Source: Rhodococcus sp. 1163
Lineage (GTDB): Bacteria; Actinomycetota; Actinomycetes; Mycobacteriales; Mycobacteriaceae
Length of the DNA stretch: 64,000 nt
Reading direction: 5' to 3'
Assembly (NCBI RefSeq): GCF_002091985.1
Contig: NZ_MKKX01000018.1
Location: 312,501-376,500 of the forward strand
The position numbers were made by a program, and so were the translations under genes. Shown here in pieces: positions 8,562 to 17,891 of the stretch. The number at the start of each line of letters is the position of its first letter. The stretch's first letter is position 1. Under the pieces are notes generated by a model. That model did no database searches. It was not told the origin of the DNA and worked only from the letters and a program-made list of their open reading frames with translations.

Positions 8562-9940
8562 CGCTGTGGTCCCTTCTTGCCGTCGATCCGGCTGGCAGTG
8601 AAATCGTCCACGAGTTCCATTCCATTGATCTCGATCGGGCTGGCGACAGCGTCGACCGTTCCCGGGCTCAGTTCGAACAACTCCCGCAGCGCTGCTGCAT
8701 AGGAGTCGCCGCCAGGGGTGGTGGCTAGTTGCTTGACGCGGACAGTGGGTGAATGCAGGAGCTTGTCCACGACGCGTCGCACTGTCCGGGCGACCTCGTC
8801 GCGCTGCGGCGAGTCCAGGCTGGGCAGTCGCGAATCGAGTCGCATGAGTTCTGCTTCGACGACCTCGGCGGCACGCTGGCGTAGCGCTGTCACTGTCGGC
8901 GTCACCTCGGCGAGCCGTTGACCGGCGAGGTATCCGGAGAGTTCGGCGGAGACGATTTCGCGCGCGGCAGCAGCGTCGGAAGATGCCGCGCCTGCAGCCG
9001 GGTCCCGTTGTAGGGACTCCATATCGAACACGCTGACGCCGGGTAGCCCAGCGACCGTGGGATCGACGTCGCGGGGCAGTCCGAGGTCGCAGATGGCGAG
9101 AAGCCGCCCCGGGTCTCGCTGGGCAAGCGCGAGGTGTGCATCCGCAAGGGAGACGACAGCACCGACCGCGCCCGTACAGGTGACGAGCACGTCGCCGTCG
9201 GACAGCGCAGCGGGGAGTTGGTCGAAATCCATCGCCGACGCGGGTACACCGGCGGACAGTGCCGTTTCGGCGAGGTGCTCGGCGCGTTCGCGGGTGCGGT
9301 TCACCACGATCAGGCGACCGATTCCGGCACGTCCGAGGTGCGCTACGGACAGTCCGCCCATAGCGCCGGCGCCCACCACTACGGCGGTCTTTCCTTCCAG
9401 GCTTCCACCGAACATGGCCGCTGCGCGCTCGATCGCCACCGAGACGACGGATGCACCAGCGGAATCGATTCCGGTCTCCGAATGAACACGCTTTCCGACG
9501 CGCAACGCCTGCTGCGCCAGTTCGTGGAGCACTCGACCGGACGCCTGCTGGTTGTCCGAAGCCGCGTACGCAGCACGAATCTGTCCCAGAATCTGCTGTT
9601 CGCCGATGACCATCGAATCGAGGCCACTGGCTACGGCGAAGAGATGCTCGACGGCTGCTTCGCTGTATCGAACGTAGGCGTGCTGGGTCAGTTCTTGCAC
9701 TTCCAGACCGGAGTGCTCGGCAAGCACTTCTCCGACGGCGGTCAGAGCGCCATGGAAGGCGTCGACTACGGCGTAGATCTCGACTCGGTTGCACGTCGAG
9801 ACGACCATGACTTCGGAGATGCTCCCGGTAGCCATGAGCTTGTCGGTAAGTTTCGGTCGATCCGTGTCGGTGACAGCGACACGTTCGAGAACTGCGACGG
9901 GAGCGCTACGGTGCGAAATCCCGACGAGAAGGACACTCAC
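8558..9940 (-). CDS. hemA: glutamyl-tRNA reductase
   Basis: A 460-residue enzyme of the C5 pathway that reduces glutamyl-tRNA to glutamate-1-semialdehyde, the first committed step of tetrapyrrole synthesis. It shows the N-terminal signature [15 protein letters not shown], the catalytic cysteine region [13 protein letters not shown], the [22 protein letters not shown] segment, the NADP-binding [15 protein letters not shown] and the C-terminal dimerisation helix. The ATG overlaps the rex stop (ATGA), placing it second in the operon and under likely Rex redox control. Confidence 0.96.
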   Translation of the reverse strand: MSVLLVGISHRSAPVAVLERVAVTDTDRPKLTDKLMATGSISEVMVVSTCNRVEIYAVVDAFHGALTAVGEVLAEHSGLEVQELTQHAYVRYSEAAVEHLFAVASGLDSMVIGEQQILGQIRAAYAASDNQQASGRVLHELAQQALRVGKRVHSETGIDSAGASVVSVAIERAAAMFGGSLEGKTAVVVGAGAMGGLSVAHLGRAGIGRLIVVNRTRERAEHLAETALSAGVPASAMDFDQLPAALSDGDVLVTCTGAVGAVVSLADAHLALAQRDPGRLLAICDLGLPRDVDPTVAGLPGVSVFDMESLQRDPAAGAASSDAAAAREIVSAELSGYLAGQRLAEVTPTVTALRQRAAEVVEAELMRLDSRLPSLDSPQRDEVARTVRRVVDKLLHSPTVRVKQLATTPGGDSYAAALRELFELSPGTVDAVASPIEINGMELVDDFTASRIDGKKGPQR

Positions 9941-10755
9941 GGTGCAATCACCGATCCGTTTCTTGTCGAACTGCTAGGGCTGATGGCTCCGGGTAGTGAA
10001 CCGGGCGTCACTCGTGGTCCTCGGCTACGTCCGAGGCGCGGATTTCCGGGCAGACTCGGTGATCCATGAGCAGCCTCGTTCCGCGAACTGTTGAAAGAGA
10101 GAACCTGCATCTCCACTGCCAGGTCGACTCGACGCACCTCGACACTATCCGGCACGTCGAGCATCACCGGGGAAAAGCTGAGGATGCACTCGACGCCGCC
10201 TGCGACGAACGCGGAGGCCACACTCTGAGCGGCGGCGTCGGGGGTGGCGATCACACCGATCGTGGCTTCGAGTTCGCGACACGACTGTTCCAACAGGTCA
10301 ACGTGTCGGACTTCGAGTCCATCGATGTCGGTGCCGACTCTCTTCGCATCCCGATCGAACAGTCCGACCATCGAGAATCCGCGACGGCCGAAGCCGCCGT
10401 ATCGCGCAAGTGCCTCACCGAGGTTCCCGACACCGACGAGGACAACCTTGTGTCCGCGATCGAGACCGAGTGCGCTCTCGATCTTGGCCCGCAGGCGCAT
10501 GACGTCGTAACCGACTCCACGCACGCCGTTCGGGCCGAGGAAGGAGAGATCCTTGCGGAGTTTTGCCGAGCCGACACCCGCGGCGTTGGCCAGTTCTTCG
10601 CTCGATACGATGATTACTCCGTCGTCGGCAAGAATTCCGAGGACCCGCAAGTAGGCCGCTAAACGCGTCACCGTAGCCTGTGGAATAACGCGTTCGACCC
10701 CAGCAGACCGTTCAACGGTCGCCGGTACAGCCGGGCGCTCTTCGGTCACGTTCAT
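9937..10755 (-). CDS. rex: redox-sensing transcriptional repressor Rex
   Basis: A 272-residue regulator. It has an N-terminal winged helix ([20 protein letters not shown], then [21 protein letters not shown]), a Rossmann NADH-binding domain ([19 protein letters not shown]) and a domain-swapped C-terminal helix ([16 protein letters not shown]). Rex leaves DNA when the NADH/NAD ratio rises. A disordered tail of about 45 residues rich in Ser, Pro and Gly follows the core, longer than in compact Rex proteins of about 210-220 residues. It is the first gene of the rex-hemA-hemC-hemD operon, and a Rex-like box lies upstream. Confidence 0.94.
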   Translation of the reverse strand: MNVTEERPAVPATVERSAGVERVIPQATVTRLAAYLRVLGILADDGVIIVSSEELANAAGVGSAKLRKDLSFLGPNGVRGVGYDVMRLRAKIESALGLDRGHKVVLVGVGNLGEALARYGGFGRRGFSMVGLFDRDAKRVGTDIDGLEVRHVDLLEQSCRELEATIGVIATPDAAAQSVASAFVAGGVECILSFSPVMLDVPDSVEVRRVDLAVEMQVLSFNSSRNEAAHGSPSLPGNPRLGRSRGPRVTPGSLPGAISPSSSTRNGSVIAP

Positions 10756-10860
10756 GGCTCCTCGTCCGAACGGCAGCGATGCCGGTCCTCACGCTGATCC
10801 TGATACATCCAGATCACGACTCTTTACGAGCATTGATATTGTTCGCACCACGGTAACCGC

Positions 10861-10878
10861 TTGTGAACGAATGAACAA
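10861..10878. promoter_or_regulatory. Rex operator-like box upstream of rex-hem
   Basis: The sequence TTGTGAACGAATGAACAA contains a perfect left half (TGTGAACG) of the Streptomyces-type Rex operator TGTGAACG-CGTTCACA and matches it at 12 of 16 core positions; the right half is degenerate. It lies about 106 bp upstream of the rex start, between rex and the glutaredoxin gene, so autoregulation of the rex-hem operon is likely. Confidence 0.65.
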
Positions 10879-10937
10879 AGTCGCTGGATCCGTGCTAGAG
10901 GGGCCCTCACCTGCAAAGCGAGAGCAATCGCACGTTC

Positions 10938-11210
10938 TTAGGGTGCCCTGGTGACCGTCAGATCCGCTCGCAATCGTGGCTCGTCGACCTCCCAGTAGCT
11001 GTGTTCGCGCCCGTCGAGCAGCACCACCGGAACACGGTCTCCGTACTCCGCTCGCAGGTCAGGGTCGGTGGCCGCCGCTTGGTCCACATCGACGGCCGAG
11101 GGAACGATTCCGAAATCAGCACACACCGCAGTCAACTTCTCGAACGCGACGACACAGGTGTGACAACCGGCGCGGGTGAGAAGAACCACGGAAGATTCGT
11201 TGGAGCTCAT
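10938..11210 (-). CDS. glutaredoxin-like (DUF836) thioredoxin-fold protein
   Basis: A 90-residue thioredoxin-fold protein with an N-terminal redox motif CHTC (LLTRAGCHTCVVAFEKL), the cis-proline region DRVPVVLLDG and a short C-terminal helix. It corresponds by position to Rv0508 next to hemA. It probably reduces disulfides using mycothiol or thioredoxin reductase, but the partner is not evident. Transcribed in the same direction as rex, 182 bp upstream of the rex start. Confidence 0.85.
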   Translation of the reverse strand: MSSNESSVVLLTRAGCHTCVVAFEKLTAVCADFGIVPSAVDVDQAAATDPDLRAEYGDRVPVVLLDGREHSYWEVDEPRLRADLTVTRAP

Positions 11211-11360
11211 ACCCCTACTGTCTCACTGCCAGATGCAGAGACGAAGCTCACAGGCAGGCCGAGACGCCACAGGTATGGATCGAGCCCGCGCGTACGCGCT
11301 CGCCCACAGTGACACGGACTAGGGTTGTGGCAGTGCTCGAGCAGGGAGGTGCGCAAGACG

Positions 11361-12473
11361 ATGAACGACGAGAACCCGAAAAAGCCCGACATCAACAGCG
11401 AAGATTCCGGCGATTCACACACGCAGGTGTCGGATTCACATGATTCGACAGCGCACGAGCCCGAGGCAGCAGACAGGGCCGAGGAAGTTCGTGGGGACTC
11501 GACAGTGCCGGACTTGCCGATAGCGGAGGTGCCGGACGCAGTCATGGTCGACACCCGGCAGCCCGCGGCCGACAAGCGCCGCAAACGTCGATTCCGCAGT
11601 CCACTCGGCCCTACCGACGCGCAGGTCCGCGCCAACGTCGCCGGAGAGGCAAGTGCCGATGCAGCACTCGCGCTCCAACTCGACAGCGACGGCTCGGTGC
11701 CACTCGACCTGACCGCCGCCGCGTTCTTCGACGTCGACAACACGATGGTGCAGGGCGCGTCGATCATTCACTTCGCCCGCGGTCTGGCCTCCAGAAAGTA
11801 CTTCACCAGCGGCGATCTGGCCCAGTTCGCTTGGCAGCAAGTGAAATTCAGAGTCAGCGGCAAGGAGAACAGCGACGATGTCGCCAGTGGCCGAGAAAAA
11901 GCCTTGTCCTTCATCACCGGAAGATCGACCGCCGAACTGACTCGCCTGGGCGAGGAAATCTACGACGAGATGATCGCCGACAAGATTTGGCCGGGCACCG
12001 CCGCACTTGCACAGATGCACCTGGATGCAGGTCAGCAGGTCTGGCTGGTCACCGCGACACCACTGGAGCTGGCTCAGATCATCGCCAAACGACTCGGCCT
12101 TACCGGTGCACTAGGAACCGTCGCCGAAAGCAAGGACGGAATATTCACCGGCCTGTTGGTCGGAGATATTCTGCACGGACTCGGCAAGGCTCACGCCGTT
12201 CGCACACTCGCCGTCCGCGAGGGTTTGAACCTCAAACGGTGCACCGCGTACTCCGACAGCCACAACGACGTTCCCATGCTGTCGCTGGTCGGCACGGCCG
12301 TCGCGGTCAATCCAGACGCAGACCTGCGGGAAGTGGCCAAGAACCGAGGCTGGGAGATCCGTGATTTCCGGACGGGGCGTAAGGCCGCGAGGATCGGGGT
12401 CCCGACGGCCCTTGCCATCGGTGCCGTCGGCGGCGGGCTCGCTGCCGTGCTCGGTCGCCGTCGGGCTGCCTGA
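11361..12473 (+). CDS. HAD-IB family phosphatase (SerB1-like)
   Basis: A 370-residue protein. A disordered acidic N-terminal region of about 115 residues precedes a HAD hydrolase domain: motif [12 protein letters not shown], motif II LVTATP, the conserved lysine region around HGLGKAHAV, and motif [22 protein letters not shown]-terminal hydrophobic segment ([19 protein letters not shown]) may anchor it in the membrane. The position next to the glutaredoxin and hem genes matches mycobacterial SerB1, annotated as phosphoserine phosphatase, though the substrate is not proven by sequence. The ATG at 11361 with AGGGAGG upstream is preferred over the TTG at 11325. Confidence 0.85.
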   Translation: MNDENPKKPDINSEDSGDSHTQVSDSHDSTAHEPEAADRAEEVRGDSTVPDLPIAEVPDAVMVDTRQPAADKRRKRRFRSPLGPTDAQVRANVAGEASADAALALQLDSDGSVPLDLTAAAFFDVDNTMVQGASIIHFARGLASRKYFTSGDLAQFAWQQVKFRVSGKENSDDVASGREKALSFITGRSTAELTRLGEEIYDEMIADKIWPGTAALAQMHLDAGQQVWLVTATPLELAQIIAKRLGLTGALGTVAESKDGIFTGLLVGDILHGLGKAHAVRTLAVREGLNLKRCTAYSDSHNDVPMLSLVGTAVAVNPDADLREVAKNRGWEIRDFRTGRKAARIGVPTALAIGAVGGGLAAVLGRRRAA

Positions 12474-12492
12474 CCAGCTCGGGTTCAAGACG

Positions 12493-12981
12493 TCACAGAC
12501 TCAGTTGCATCAGCGTCAGGTCGAGCCACCTGTCGAATTTGACCCCCACTTCGGGGAGCTGTCCGACGGTGACGAAGCCGAATTTGTCGTGCAACGCGAT
12601 CGAGGTGGCGTTGCCACTTTCGATACCCGCGATCATTGCGTGGATTCCTGCGGCACGGGCGCGCGCTATCAACTCCGCCAGCAGGGCGCTGGCAATGCCC
12701 TGACGGTGAAAAGCTTTGTCGACGTATACCGAGTGCTCGACCGTCAGCCGGTACCCACTTTTCGGACGCCACTGCCCGTACGACGCGTACCCAGCGATGA
12801 AACCGTCGACGACGGCCGTCAGGACGGGAAATCCAGCCCGAAGACGGCCGTCGAACCAGGTGATTCTTTCGTCGAGTCCCACTTCGGTCTCGTCCCAGAT
12901 CGCCGTCGTGGTGGCGATGGCGTCGTTGTGAATGGCGAGTATCGAAGGCAGGTCTTCGGTGATGGTGTCACGGATCAGCAC
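12493..12981 (-). CDS. GNAT N-acetyltransferase (phosphinothricin acetyltransferase-like)
   Basis: A 162-residue GNAT protein of the PAT/MnaT-like subgroup. It has RDTITEDLPSILAIHNDAI at the N-terminus, the acetyl-CoA-binding loop VYVDKAFHRQGIASALLAELI and a C-terminal IESGNATSIALHDKFGFVTVG. Members acetylate phosphinothricin, methionine sulfoximine or related amino acids, and the true substrate is unknown. It starts with GTG and is convergent with the HAD gene, 19 bp apart. Confidence 0.85.
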   Translation of the reverse strand: MLIRDTITEDLPSILAIHNDAIATTTAIWDETEVGLDERITWFDGRLRAGFPVLTAVVDGFIAGYASYGQWRPKSGYRLTVEHSVYVDKAFHRQGIASALLAELIARARAAGIHAMIAGIESGNATSIALHDKFGFVTVGQLPEVGVKFDRWLDLTLMQLSL

Positions 12982-12999
12982 CGCGAGGACTTTACAGAG

Positions 13000-14049
13000 C
13001 TACCCGAGGAAGACGTTGCGACGCTTGGCGAGAAGTCGATAGAGCGTGTGCTGGATCGTTTCGCGAACATGGTCGGTCAACTCGAAGAGCACCATCGGAT
13101 CGTCCGAAGCTTGGGCTTCGTAGGAGTCGGTGTAGATCGGCTTACCGAACTCGATGTACCACTTCGACGGCAGCGGGATGAGACCGAGTGGGCCGAAGTG
13201 CGGGAAGAGCGGTGTGACCGGAAAGTACGGCATCCCCATCAGCCGAGCGAGCGTGGTGAGGTCGCCGATTTTCGGGTAGATCTCTTCCGACCCCACGATC
13301 GAGCACGGGATGATCGGGGCCCCGGTACGCAGGGCGGCCGATACGAAACCGCCGCGGCCGAACCGTTGCAACTTGTAGCGCTCGCTGAACGGCTTGCCGA
13401 TTCCCTTGAAGCCCTCGGGGAAGACCGCCGCTACCTCCCCCATACGCAGCAATCGCTCGGCGTCGGGGTTGCAGGCGAGCGTGTGTCCCGCTTTGCGTGC
13501 GATCGATCCGACCCCGGGCATCTCGAAAGCCATGTCGGCTGCCAACATTCGCAGTGGTCGGTGCGCGGGATGGTGATCACGCACGGCGACGGAGGTCATC
13601 AACGCATCGATCGGGATGACGCCGGCGTGATTGGCGACAACGAGTGCACCACCGTCGTTCGGAATGTTCTCGATGCCCTTGACCTCGACGCGGAACCATT
13701 TGTCGAACAATGGCCGCAGCAGCGGAAGCCATACGGCATCGGCGAAGTGGGGGTCGTACCCGAATTCGTCGATCTGGTAGTCACCGGCGAGCCGACGTCG
13801 CAGGAACTCGGCGGTTCCGGCAATCTGGTCGACCAATTTTTCTCTGATCGCGTCGATGGGCACGGACACCGGAGCTGTTGCCACCGGCGGTGCGGCGAAG
13901 GTCGGAGTGATGAGTGGTGTGGGCGGCCGGACCTCGGAGTACGAGGACGGGTGGCGGCTGCGACTTCGTTCTACCCGGCTTTGGTCTGTGTTTCTCGCGG
14001 ACGCCGTTCTACCGGACCCACCGCCGTGCAGCGGAATTACCTTCGCCAC
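13000..14049 (-). CDS. lysophospholipid acyltransferase (PlsC/Rv0502-like)
   Basis: A 349-residue protein. After a 60-residue low-complexity N-terminus comes an acyltransferase domain with the NHAGVIPIDALM motif (the conserved Asn-His with spaced Asp of the HX4D class), FPEGFKGIGKPF and APIIPCSIVGSEEIYP. It probably acylates lysophosphatidate or another lipid acceptor at the inner membrane. The GTG start at 14047-14049 is preceded by a perfect AAGGAGG at good spacing. It lies 5 bp downstream of the epimerase gene, matching the Rv0501-Rv0502 pair. Confidence 0.88.
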   Translation of the reverse strand: MAKVIPLHGGGSGRTASARNTDQSRVERSRSRHPSSYSEVRPPTPLITPTFAAPPVATAPVSVPIDAIREKLVDQIAGTAEFLRRRLAGDYQIDEFGYDPHFADAVWLPLLRPLFDKWFRVEVKGIENIPNDGGALVVANHAGVIPIDALMTSVAVRDHHPAHRPLRMLAADMAFEMPGVGSIARKAGHTLACNPDAERLLRMGEVAAVFPEGFKGIGKPFSERYKLQRFGRGGFVSAALRTGAPIIPCSIVGSEEIYPKIGDLTTLARLMGMPYFPVTPLFPHFGPLGLIPLPSKWYIEFGKPIYTDSYEAQASDDPMVLFELTDHVRETIQHTLYRLLAKRRNVFLG

Positions 14050-14054
14050 GTCGC

Positions 14055-15164
14055 TCACCTCCTTCGTCCTGGACTCGCGACGGTCAGTACCTTCGTCGAC
14101 ACTGCTGCACCTGCATCGACGATCGACAACAGGTGTTTCTCTGCGGCATCGATCCACTCGGTTTTGAGGACCGGACGCAGTGCTGCGCCGCGCACGAAGT
14201 CGTCGAATGCCTGCACGGTCGTCCACCGAGGTTCGAAACCGAGGTCGGATCTCATACGGGTCGTGTCGAGCCCGCAGCCGAAATGGAAATAGTCGAGTTG
14301 TTCGGTGGTGAACTCGCGCATCATGCCACCCATCAGTGCTCGACCTACGCTCTTGAACAACGCGAACGGAACGGGCGCTTCGATGCGACCCGCACGCCGG
14401 ATAGCCTGAGAGAGCATGATCGTTCCGTCGGCTCCGACGTTGAACGTGCCTGCCGGTCCGCCGATCGTGGCCCGCTCGAGTGCGGCCAGGGCGTCTTCTT
14501 CGTGCAGCAATTGCATGCGTGCATCGCGGCCGACGATACTCGGGATGATCGGGGACGTCATGTACCGCGAGATGGTCCCGTTGAGCCGTGGTCCGATCAG
14601 CGGCGCCATCCGCAAAATCGACACAGCGACGTCCGGACGGCGACGGCCGAGCCCGCGGACGTAGCCCTCGATGTCGATGGTGTCCCGAGCGTAGGCGCCC
14701 TGCGGCGGACGCCGGGCACTCATCTCCTCGGTGAAATTGACCGGGTCTTTGGCACTGCACCCATAGACGGACGACGAAGACCGCAGGACGACCTTGCGCA
14801 CAGTCGGTGAGTTCTGACAGACGGCGAAGAGCTGCATCGCCCCGATGACGTTGAGATCCTTCATGGTTGCTCGACCGCCGGAACTGGGCGGTTTGGCAAT
14901 GGTGGCGGCATGGACGACGGTGTCCACGCCCGCGCTGCGGACGACCTTGCCGATGAGCGGATTGCGGATATCCGCGCGCACGAACTCGGCGCGGCCCATC
15001 TTGCGCAGCAGGTCTTTGCTCGGTGAGAGCGTATCGACAGCGATGACACGTTCGATCGATGGATTCTGCGCGAGCCGAGTGACGAGGTAACCCCCGAGAA
15101 AACGGCTTACACCGGTCACGAGGACCACTTTCGGCGCCGCTACGCCTCGATCGTTCGAGTTCAC
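14055..15164 (-). CDS. NAD-dependent epimerase/dehydratase, GalE-like SDR
   Basis: A 369-residue extended SDR. It has a Rossmann motif VTGVSRFLGGYLVTRL, VVHAATIA and a catalytic Ser/Tyr area (LRSSSSVYG, then GAYARDTIDIEGYV, where the usual YxxxK is replaced by YxxxT, so the lysine is absent). It corresponds by position to Rv0501, annotated GalE2/GalE3. The missing lysine makes classical UDP-galactose epimerase activity doubtful. A GTG two codons upstream (15170) is an alternative start. Confidence 0.8.
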   Translation of the reverse strand: MNSNDRGVAAPKVVLVTGVSRFLGGYLVTRLAQNPSIERVIAVDTLSPSKDLLRKMGRAEFVRADIRNPLIGKVVRSAGVDTVVHAATIAKPPSSGGRATMKDLNVIGAMQLFAVCQNSPTVRKVVLRSSSSVYGCSAKDPVNFTEEMSARRPPQGAYARDTIDIEGYVRGLGRRRPDVAVSILRMAPLIGPRLNGTISRYMTSPIIPSIVGRDARMQLLHEEDALAALERATIGGPAGTFNVGADGTIMLSQAIRRAGRIEAPVPFALFKSVGRALMGGMMREFTTEQLDYFHFGCGLDTTRMRSDLGFEPRWTTVQAFDDFVRGAALRPVLKTEWIDAAEKHLLSIVDAGAAVSTKVLTVASPGRRR

Positions 15165-15321
15165 ACACACCCCCAGGATTCGTGCCGCAACAAGCAGCCT
15201 ACTGGAATCCAGCGAAGATGTGAGAGTACGAGAAATGGCACCCTGTGCAGGAAGAATGCAGATTCGGACAAGAGTGCTTTTCAGGACTCTCGATGTCGAA
15301 AACTGGGTGCATCGACTGCAC

Positions 15322-15358
15322 GAAAAAGGCCCGACACCATAAGGTGACGGGCCTCTTT
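15322..15358 (-). terminator. intrinsic terminator downstream of the bS22 gene
   Basis: On the minus strand a strong stem AGGCCCG-T-CACC / GGTG-T-CGGGCCT with a TTAT loop is followed directly by TTTTT. It begins about 10 bp after the bS22 stop codon and is the clearest Rho-independent terminator in the window. Confidence 0.88.
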
Positions 15359-15367
15359 CGAGGAACT

Positions 15368-15469
15368 CTATTTACCGAGTTTCCTGCGCTGAACTCGGGT
15401 ACGACGAAGCAACTTGCGGTGCTTCTTCTTCGACATGCGCTTGCGACGCTTCTTGATCACTGAACCCAT
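15368..15469 (-). CDS. ribosomal protein bS22 (33-residue AURKAIP1/COX24-like peptide)
   Basis: This short frame encodes a 33-residue, extremely basic peptide beginning [19 protein letters not shown] and ending RKLGK. That is the sequence known from mycobacteria (Rv0500B-type) as an extra 30S subunit protein near the decoding centre, named bS22. A TGAGGAA ribosome binding site precedes the ATG at the right distance. A strong terminator follows, so it is probably a highly expressed single-gene transcript. It sits between the HTH gene and the epimerase gene, as in M. tuberculosis. Confidence 0.93.
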
Positions 15470-15700
15470 GGCGGGTGTTCCTCACGTTCTGTCTACGTTT
15501 TCGCGCACGCGAAGTTGCGTACGCCTACCTGGCATCCTCGAACCCCTTACGGAGTTGTCGATCCCCAAGCTGGCGCTCGGGCGCTGCAGAAGCCAGAGCC
15601 CGATGCAACAACAGCGACTGGCACGACGAGTGTAGATCTTACCGGTGCAGACATTCGTCTGCGAAACCGGCCCGACTTCACCCGAGAGCGCGAGCGCTAC

Positions 15701-15937
15701 TCAGCCCGCATCGAAGTACGAGGTCTCGAGGTAATCGTGCACAGCTTTTGCATGCACACGAAACGATCGACCCACCCGTACAGCGGGCAACTCTCCGCCG
15801 TGTACCAATCGGTACACAGTCATTTTGGACACCCTCATCAGTGACGCCACTTCGGCGACTGTGAGGAACTGCGTTCCAGCAAAAGCTGGTTGGCCATCCA
15901 GGGACGAACCCTTGGAAGACTTGCTTATAGGCGTCAT
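15701..15937 (-). CDS. excisionase-type helix-turn-helix DNA-binding protein
   Basis: A 78-residue protein whose C-terminal two-thirds is a MerR/excisionase-like winged helix (FLTVAEVASLMRVSKMTVYR, then LVHGGELPAVRVGRSFRVHA). It is nearly identical in pattern to mycobacterial Rv0500A. The ATG at 15935-15937 with GGAGG upstream gives exactly the family length, and a longer reading to 16159 runs into proC. Despite the family name there is no phage context; it is a conserved chromosomal regulator of unknown target. Confidence 0.88.
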   Translation of the reverse strand: MTPISKSSKGSSLDGQPAFAGTQFLTVAEVASLMRVSKMTVYRLVHGGELPAVRVGRSFRVHAKAVHDYLETSYFDAG

Positions 15938-16064
15938 TGATCCACTTACCTCCGGCACGTCTCGCGCGGCAGGCTTCCCCTCCTGCCGAACAGACACGCA
16001 CGTGCTATTGATGAGCTTAGCGGGACCAATGGGGTTACTGCGACGGGTGTAGGCAATCGAATCT

Positions 16065-16880
16065 CTATTCAGCTGTGATGCCCATCTCAGTGGATCGACG
16101 CTTCGCGGCCCCCAAAGCGTCGAAAAACGCTGCTCGGAGGCCGTTTGTTTCCAATTCACGCACTGCTGCGGCCGTCGTTCCGCCAGGAGAAGTTACCGCG
16201 TAACGAAGCTCCGTTGCGGACTCTTCGGACCGATCGAGCATCGCCGCGGACCCCACCATCGTCTGAACGACGAGAGAAGTGGACACATCCCGGGCCAATC
16301 CGAGGCCGACACCCGCGTCGATCATCGCCTCGGCGACGAGGAAGAAGTACGCCGGCCCGGACCCCGAAACAGCTGTTACAGCGTCGAGCTGAGACTCTTT
16401 CACCGTCACCACCTTGCCGACCGAGGACAGAACGGTCCGTACGAGTGCCAGGTGCTCGGCCTTCGCGTGTCGCCCCGGGGCCAGCGCGCTCATGCCCTCG
16501 CCCACCAGCATCGGCGTATTCGGCATCACCCGGACGACCGGGAAGCCTGCTGGAAGCTTGGATTCGAACTTCGAAGTCGGCACCCCGGCGGCGAGTGAGA
16601 CGATCAGTTGTTCGCGTTCTCCGTCCAGGTCGATCTTGGCGACCTCGGTGAGCACGGCATCCACATCACCAGGCTTGACCGCCAGCACGATGACATCCGC
16701 GTTCTCCGATGCCTCCGCGATCGACGCCGTCAGGATCCCGAACGTCGAGGCCAACTCGCGGGCTCGGGCCTCGAACTTCTCCGCTACCACCAGGTCGCGG
16801 ACAGGGTGCCCCGATTCGAGCAGGCCCGCGATCAGCGCCTCACCGATGCGGCCACCGCCGATTACAGCAATTCTCGTCAT
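16065..16880 (-). CDS. proC: pyrroline-5-carboxylate reductase
   Basis: A 271-residue enzyme for the last step of proline synthesis, NAD(P)H reduction of pyrroline-5-carboxylate. It has the N-terminal Rossmann motif IAVIGGGRIGEALIAGLL, the conserved VLAVKPGDV, RVMPNTPMLVGEGMSAL, and the C-terminal signature region AVTAVSGSGPAYFFLVAEA with LRYAVTSPGGTTAAAVRELE. It is cytoplasmic and decameric in characterised homologues. Position matches Rv0500. Confidence 0.96.
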   Translation of the reverse strand: MTRIAVIGGGRIGEALIAGLLESGHPVRDLVVAEKFEARARELASTFGILTASIAEASENADVIVLAVKPGDVDAVLTEVAKIDLDGEREQLIVSLAAGVPTSKFESKLPAGFPVVRVMPNTPMLVGEGMSALAPGRHAKAEHLALVRTVLSSVGKVVTVKESQLDAVTAVSGSGPAYFFLVAEAMIDAGVGLGLARDVSTSLVVQTMVGSAAMLDRSEESATELRYAVTSPGGTTAAAVRELETNGLRAAFFDALGAAKRRSTEMGITAE

Positions 16881-16911
16881 GGCCGCAACTCTAGAGGCGA
16901 CCTCACCGTGC

Positions 16912-17748
16912 CTAGCGCGGGACCATCGCCAGCTGCCTGCTCTGCACGACCACGGCTCCGGTCGAGTCCAGTACCAGGTGATCTTCTTCGAACCACGTAG
17001 CGCCGATCACGGTGCTGCTCGCAGCTACCCGCAACCAACCGGGAGCGGGTCGACGACGAAGGTAGGACGTCAACTGCACGGTCGGAGCCCAGCCGAACAG
17101 TCCGCGGTTCATCGTCACGGGTGCGCAGATGTCACCGGTCATGTGTGCGAACAGGACGGCGGTGTCGGCATCGGCCTCGTCGCCCGGACGGGGCCGGACC
17201 CACATGCGAATCTCCGATTCGCCCTGTTTACCGGTAAGAAAGTGCGCCGATGTCGGGTCGATTCGCATATCGCACCCCTGCGCCAGGTGCACTACCGACG
17301 CCATCGGATGTTCCCCGCCGACCGCGTCGGCATCCGCAGGGGGTTCGATAGCCATCGACGCGAGCGCCGAGGGAACTTCGTGTCGCGGCGAGTCGGTATC
17401 CGGGCGCCCCAGAGTGACGACGGCCCGCACCGCCACCCGGCCGGCCTGGGACATTTCGACGTCGACGCTCGATACTTGCTTGCCTCGCTTGCGGACGATC
17501 GTCGTCAGATCCACCTGGCCGGGGTCGGGCGCATTCAAGTAGCTGACGCTGACGGCGAGAGGTTGCGCCTCCGCGTCGTCGAGCTGAGCCTTCGCTGCCG
17601 CTGCACAGGTGGCGAGCATCGTGCCACCGTGCACTTTGGGGCCGATGGTCCAGACGGAGTCGATCACTGCTGCGAAGGAACCCTCGACGTCGGTACGCGC
17701 GAGGATCGTCAGTGCGGTAGCCGAACGAAAGGGGCTGGGTTCGGTCAT
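16912..17748 (-). CDS. TesB-like acyl-CoA thioesterase family protein
   Basis: A 278-residue double hot-dog protein of the thioesterase family. It has an N-terminal hot-dog with VWTIGPKVHGGTMLATCAAA and a second one ending FEEDHLVLDSTGAVVVQSRQLAMV. It corresponds by position to Rv0499. The acyl substrate is unknown. The ATG at 17746-17748 has a GAAAGG site upstream. A much longer in-frame reading across the isomerase gene is rejected. Confidence 0.78.
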   Translation of the reverse strand: MTEPSPFRSATALTILARTDVEGSFAAVIDSVWTIGPKVHGGTMLATCAAAAKAQLDDAEAQPLAVSVSYLNAPDPGQVDLTTIVRKRGKQVSSVDVEMSQAGRVAVRAVVTLGRPDTDSPRHEVPSALASMAIEPPADADAVGGEHPMASVVHLAQGCDMRIDPTSAHFLTGKQGESEIRMWVRPRPGDEADADTAVLFAHMTGDICAPVTMNRGLFGWAPTVQLTSYLRRRPAPGWLRVAASSTVIGATWFEEDHLVLDSTGAVVVQSRQLAMVPR

Positions 17749-17891
17749 CGGTCGGGCCTTTCGTGGGGGGGTGAAGTCATGGGGGGTGAAGATCGTTTGC
17801 GCATGGATTCCACCGGCGTCATCGCCAGGTCGGTCTCGGCGATCCCCCACCGTGCGAGTCCGAAAATGAGTGCGCTGTCGCAGGAGCCGAA

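Noticed and set aside
12361-14292. 643-codon frame on the plus strand
   Set aside because: It is antisense to the GNAT and acyltransferase genes, whose proteins show clear family motifs; long antisense frames are common at this GC content.
15701-15937. Excisionase annotation as evidence of a prophage or integrative element
   Set aside because: The protein is a conserved chromosomal Rv0500A-type regulator and no integrase or attachment site is present.
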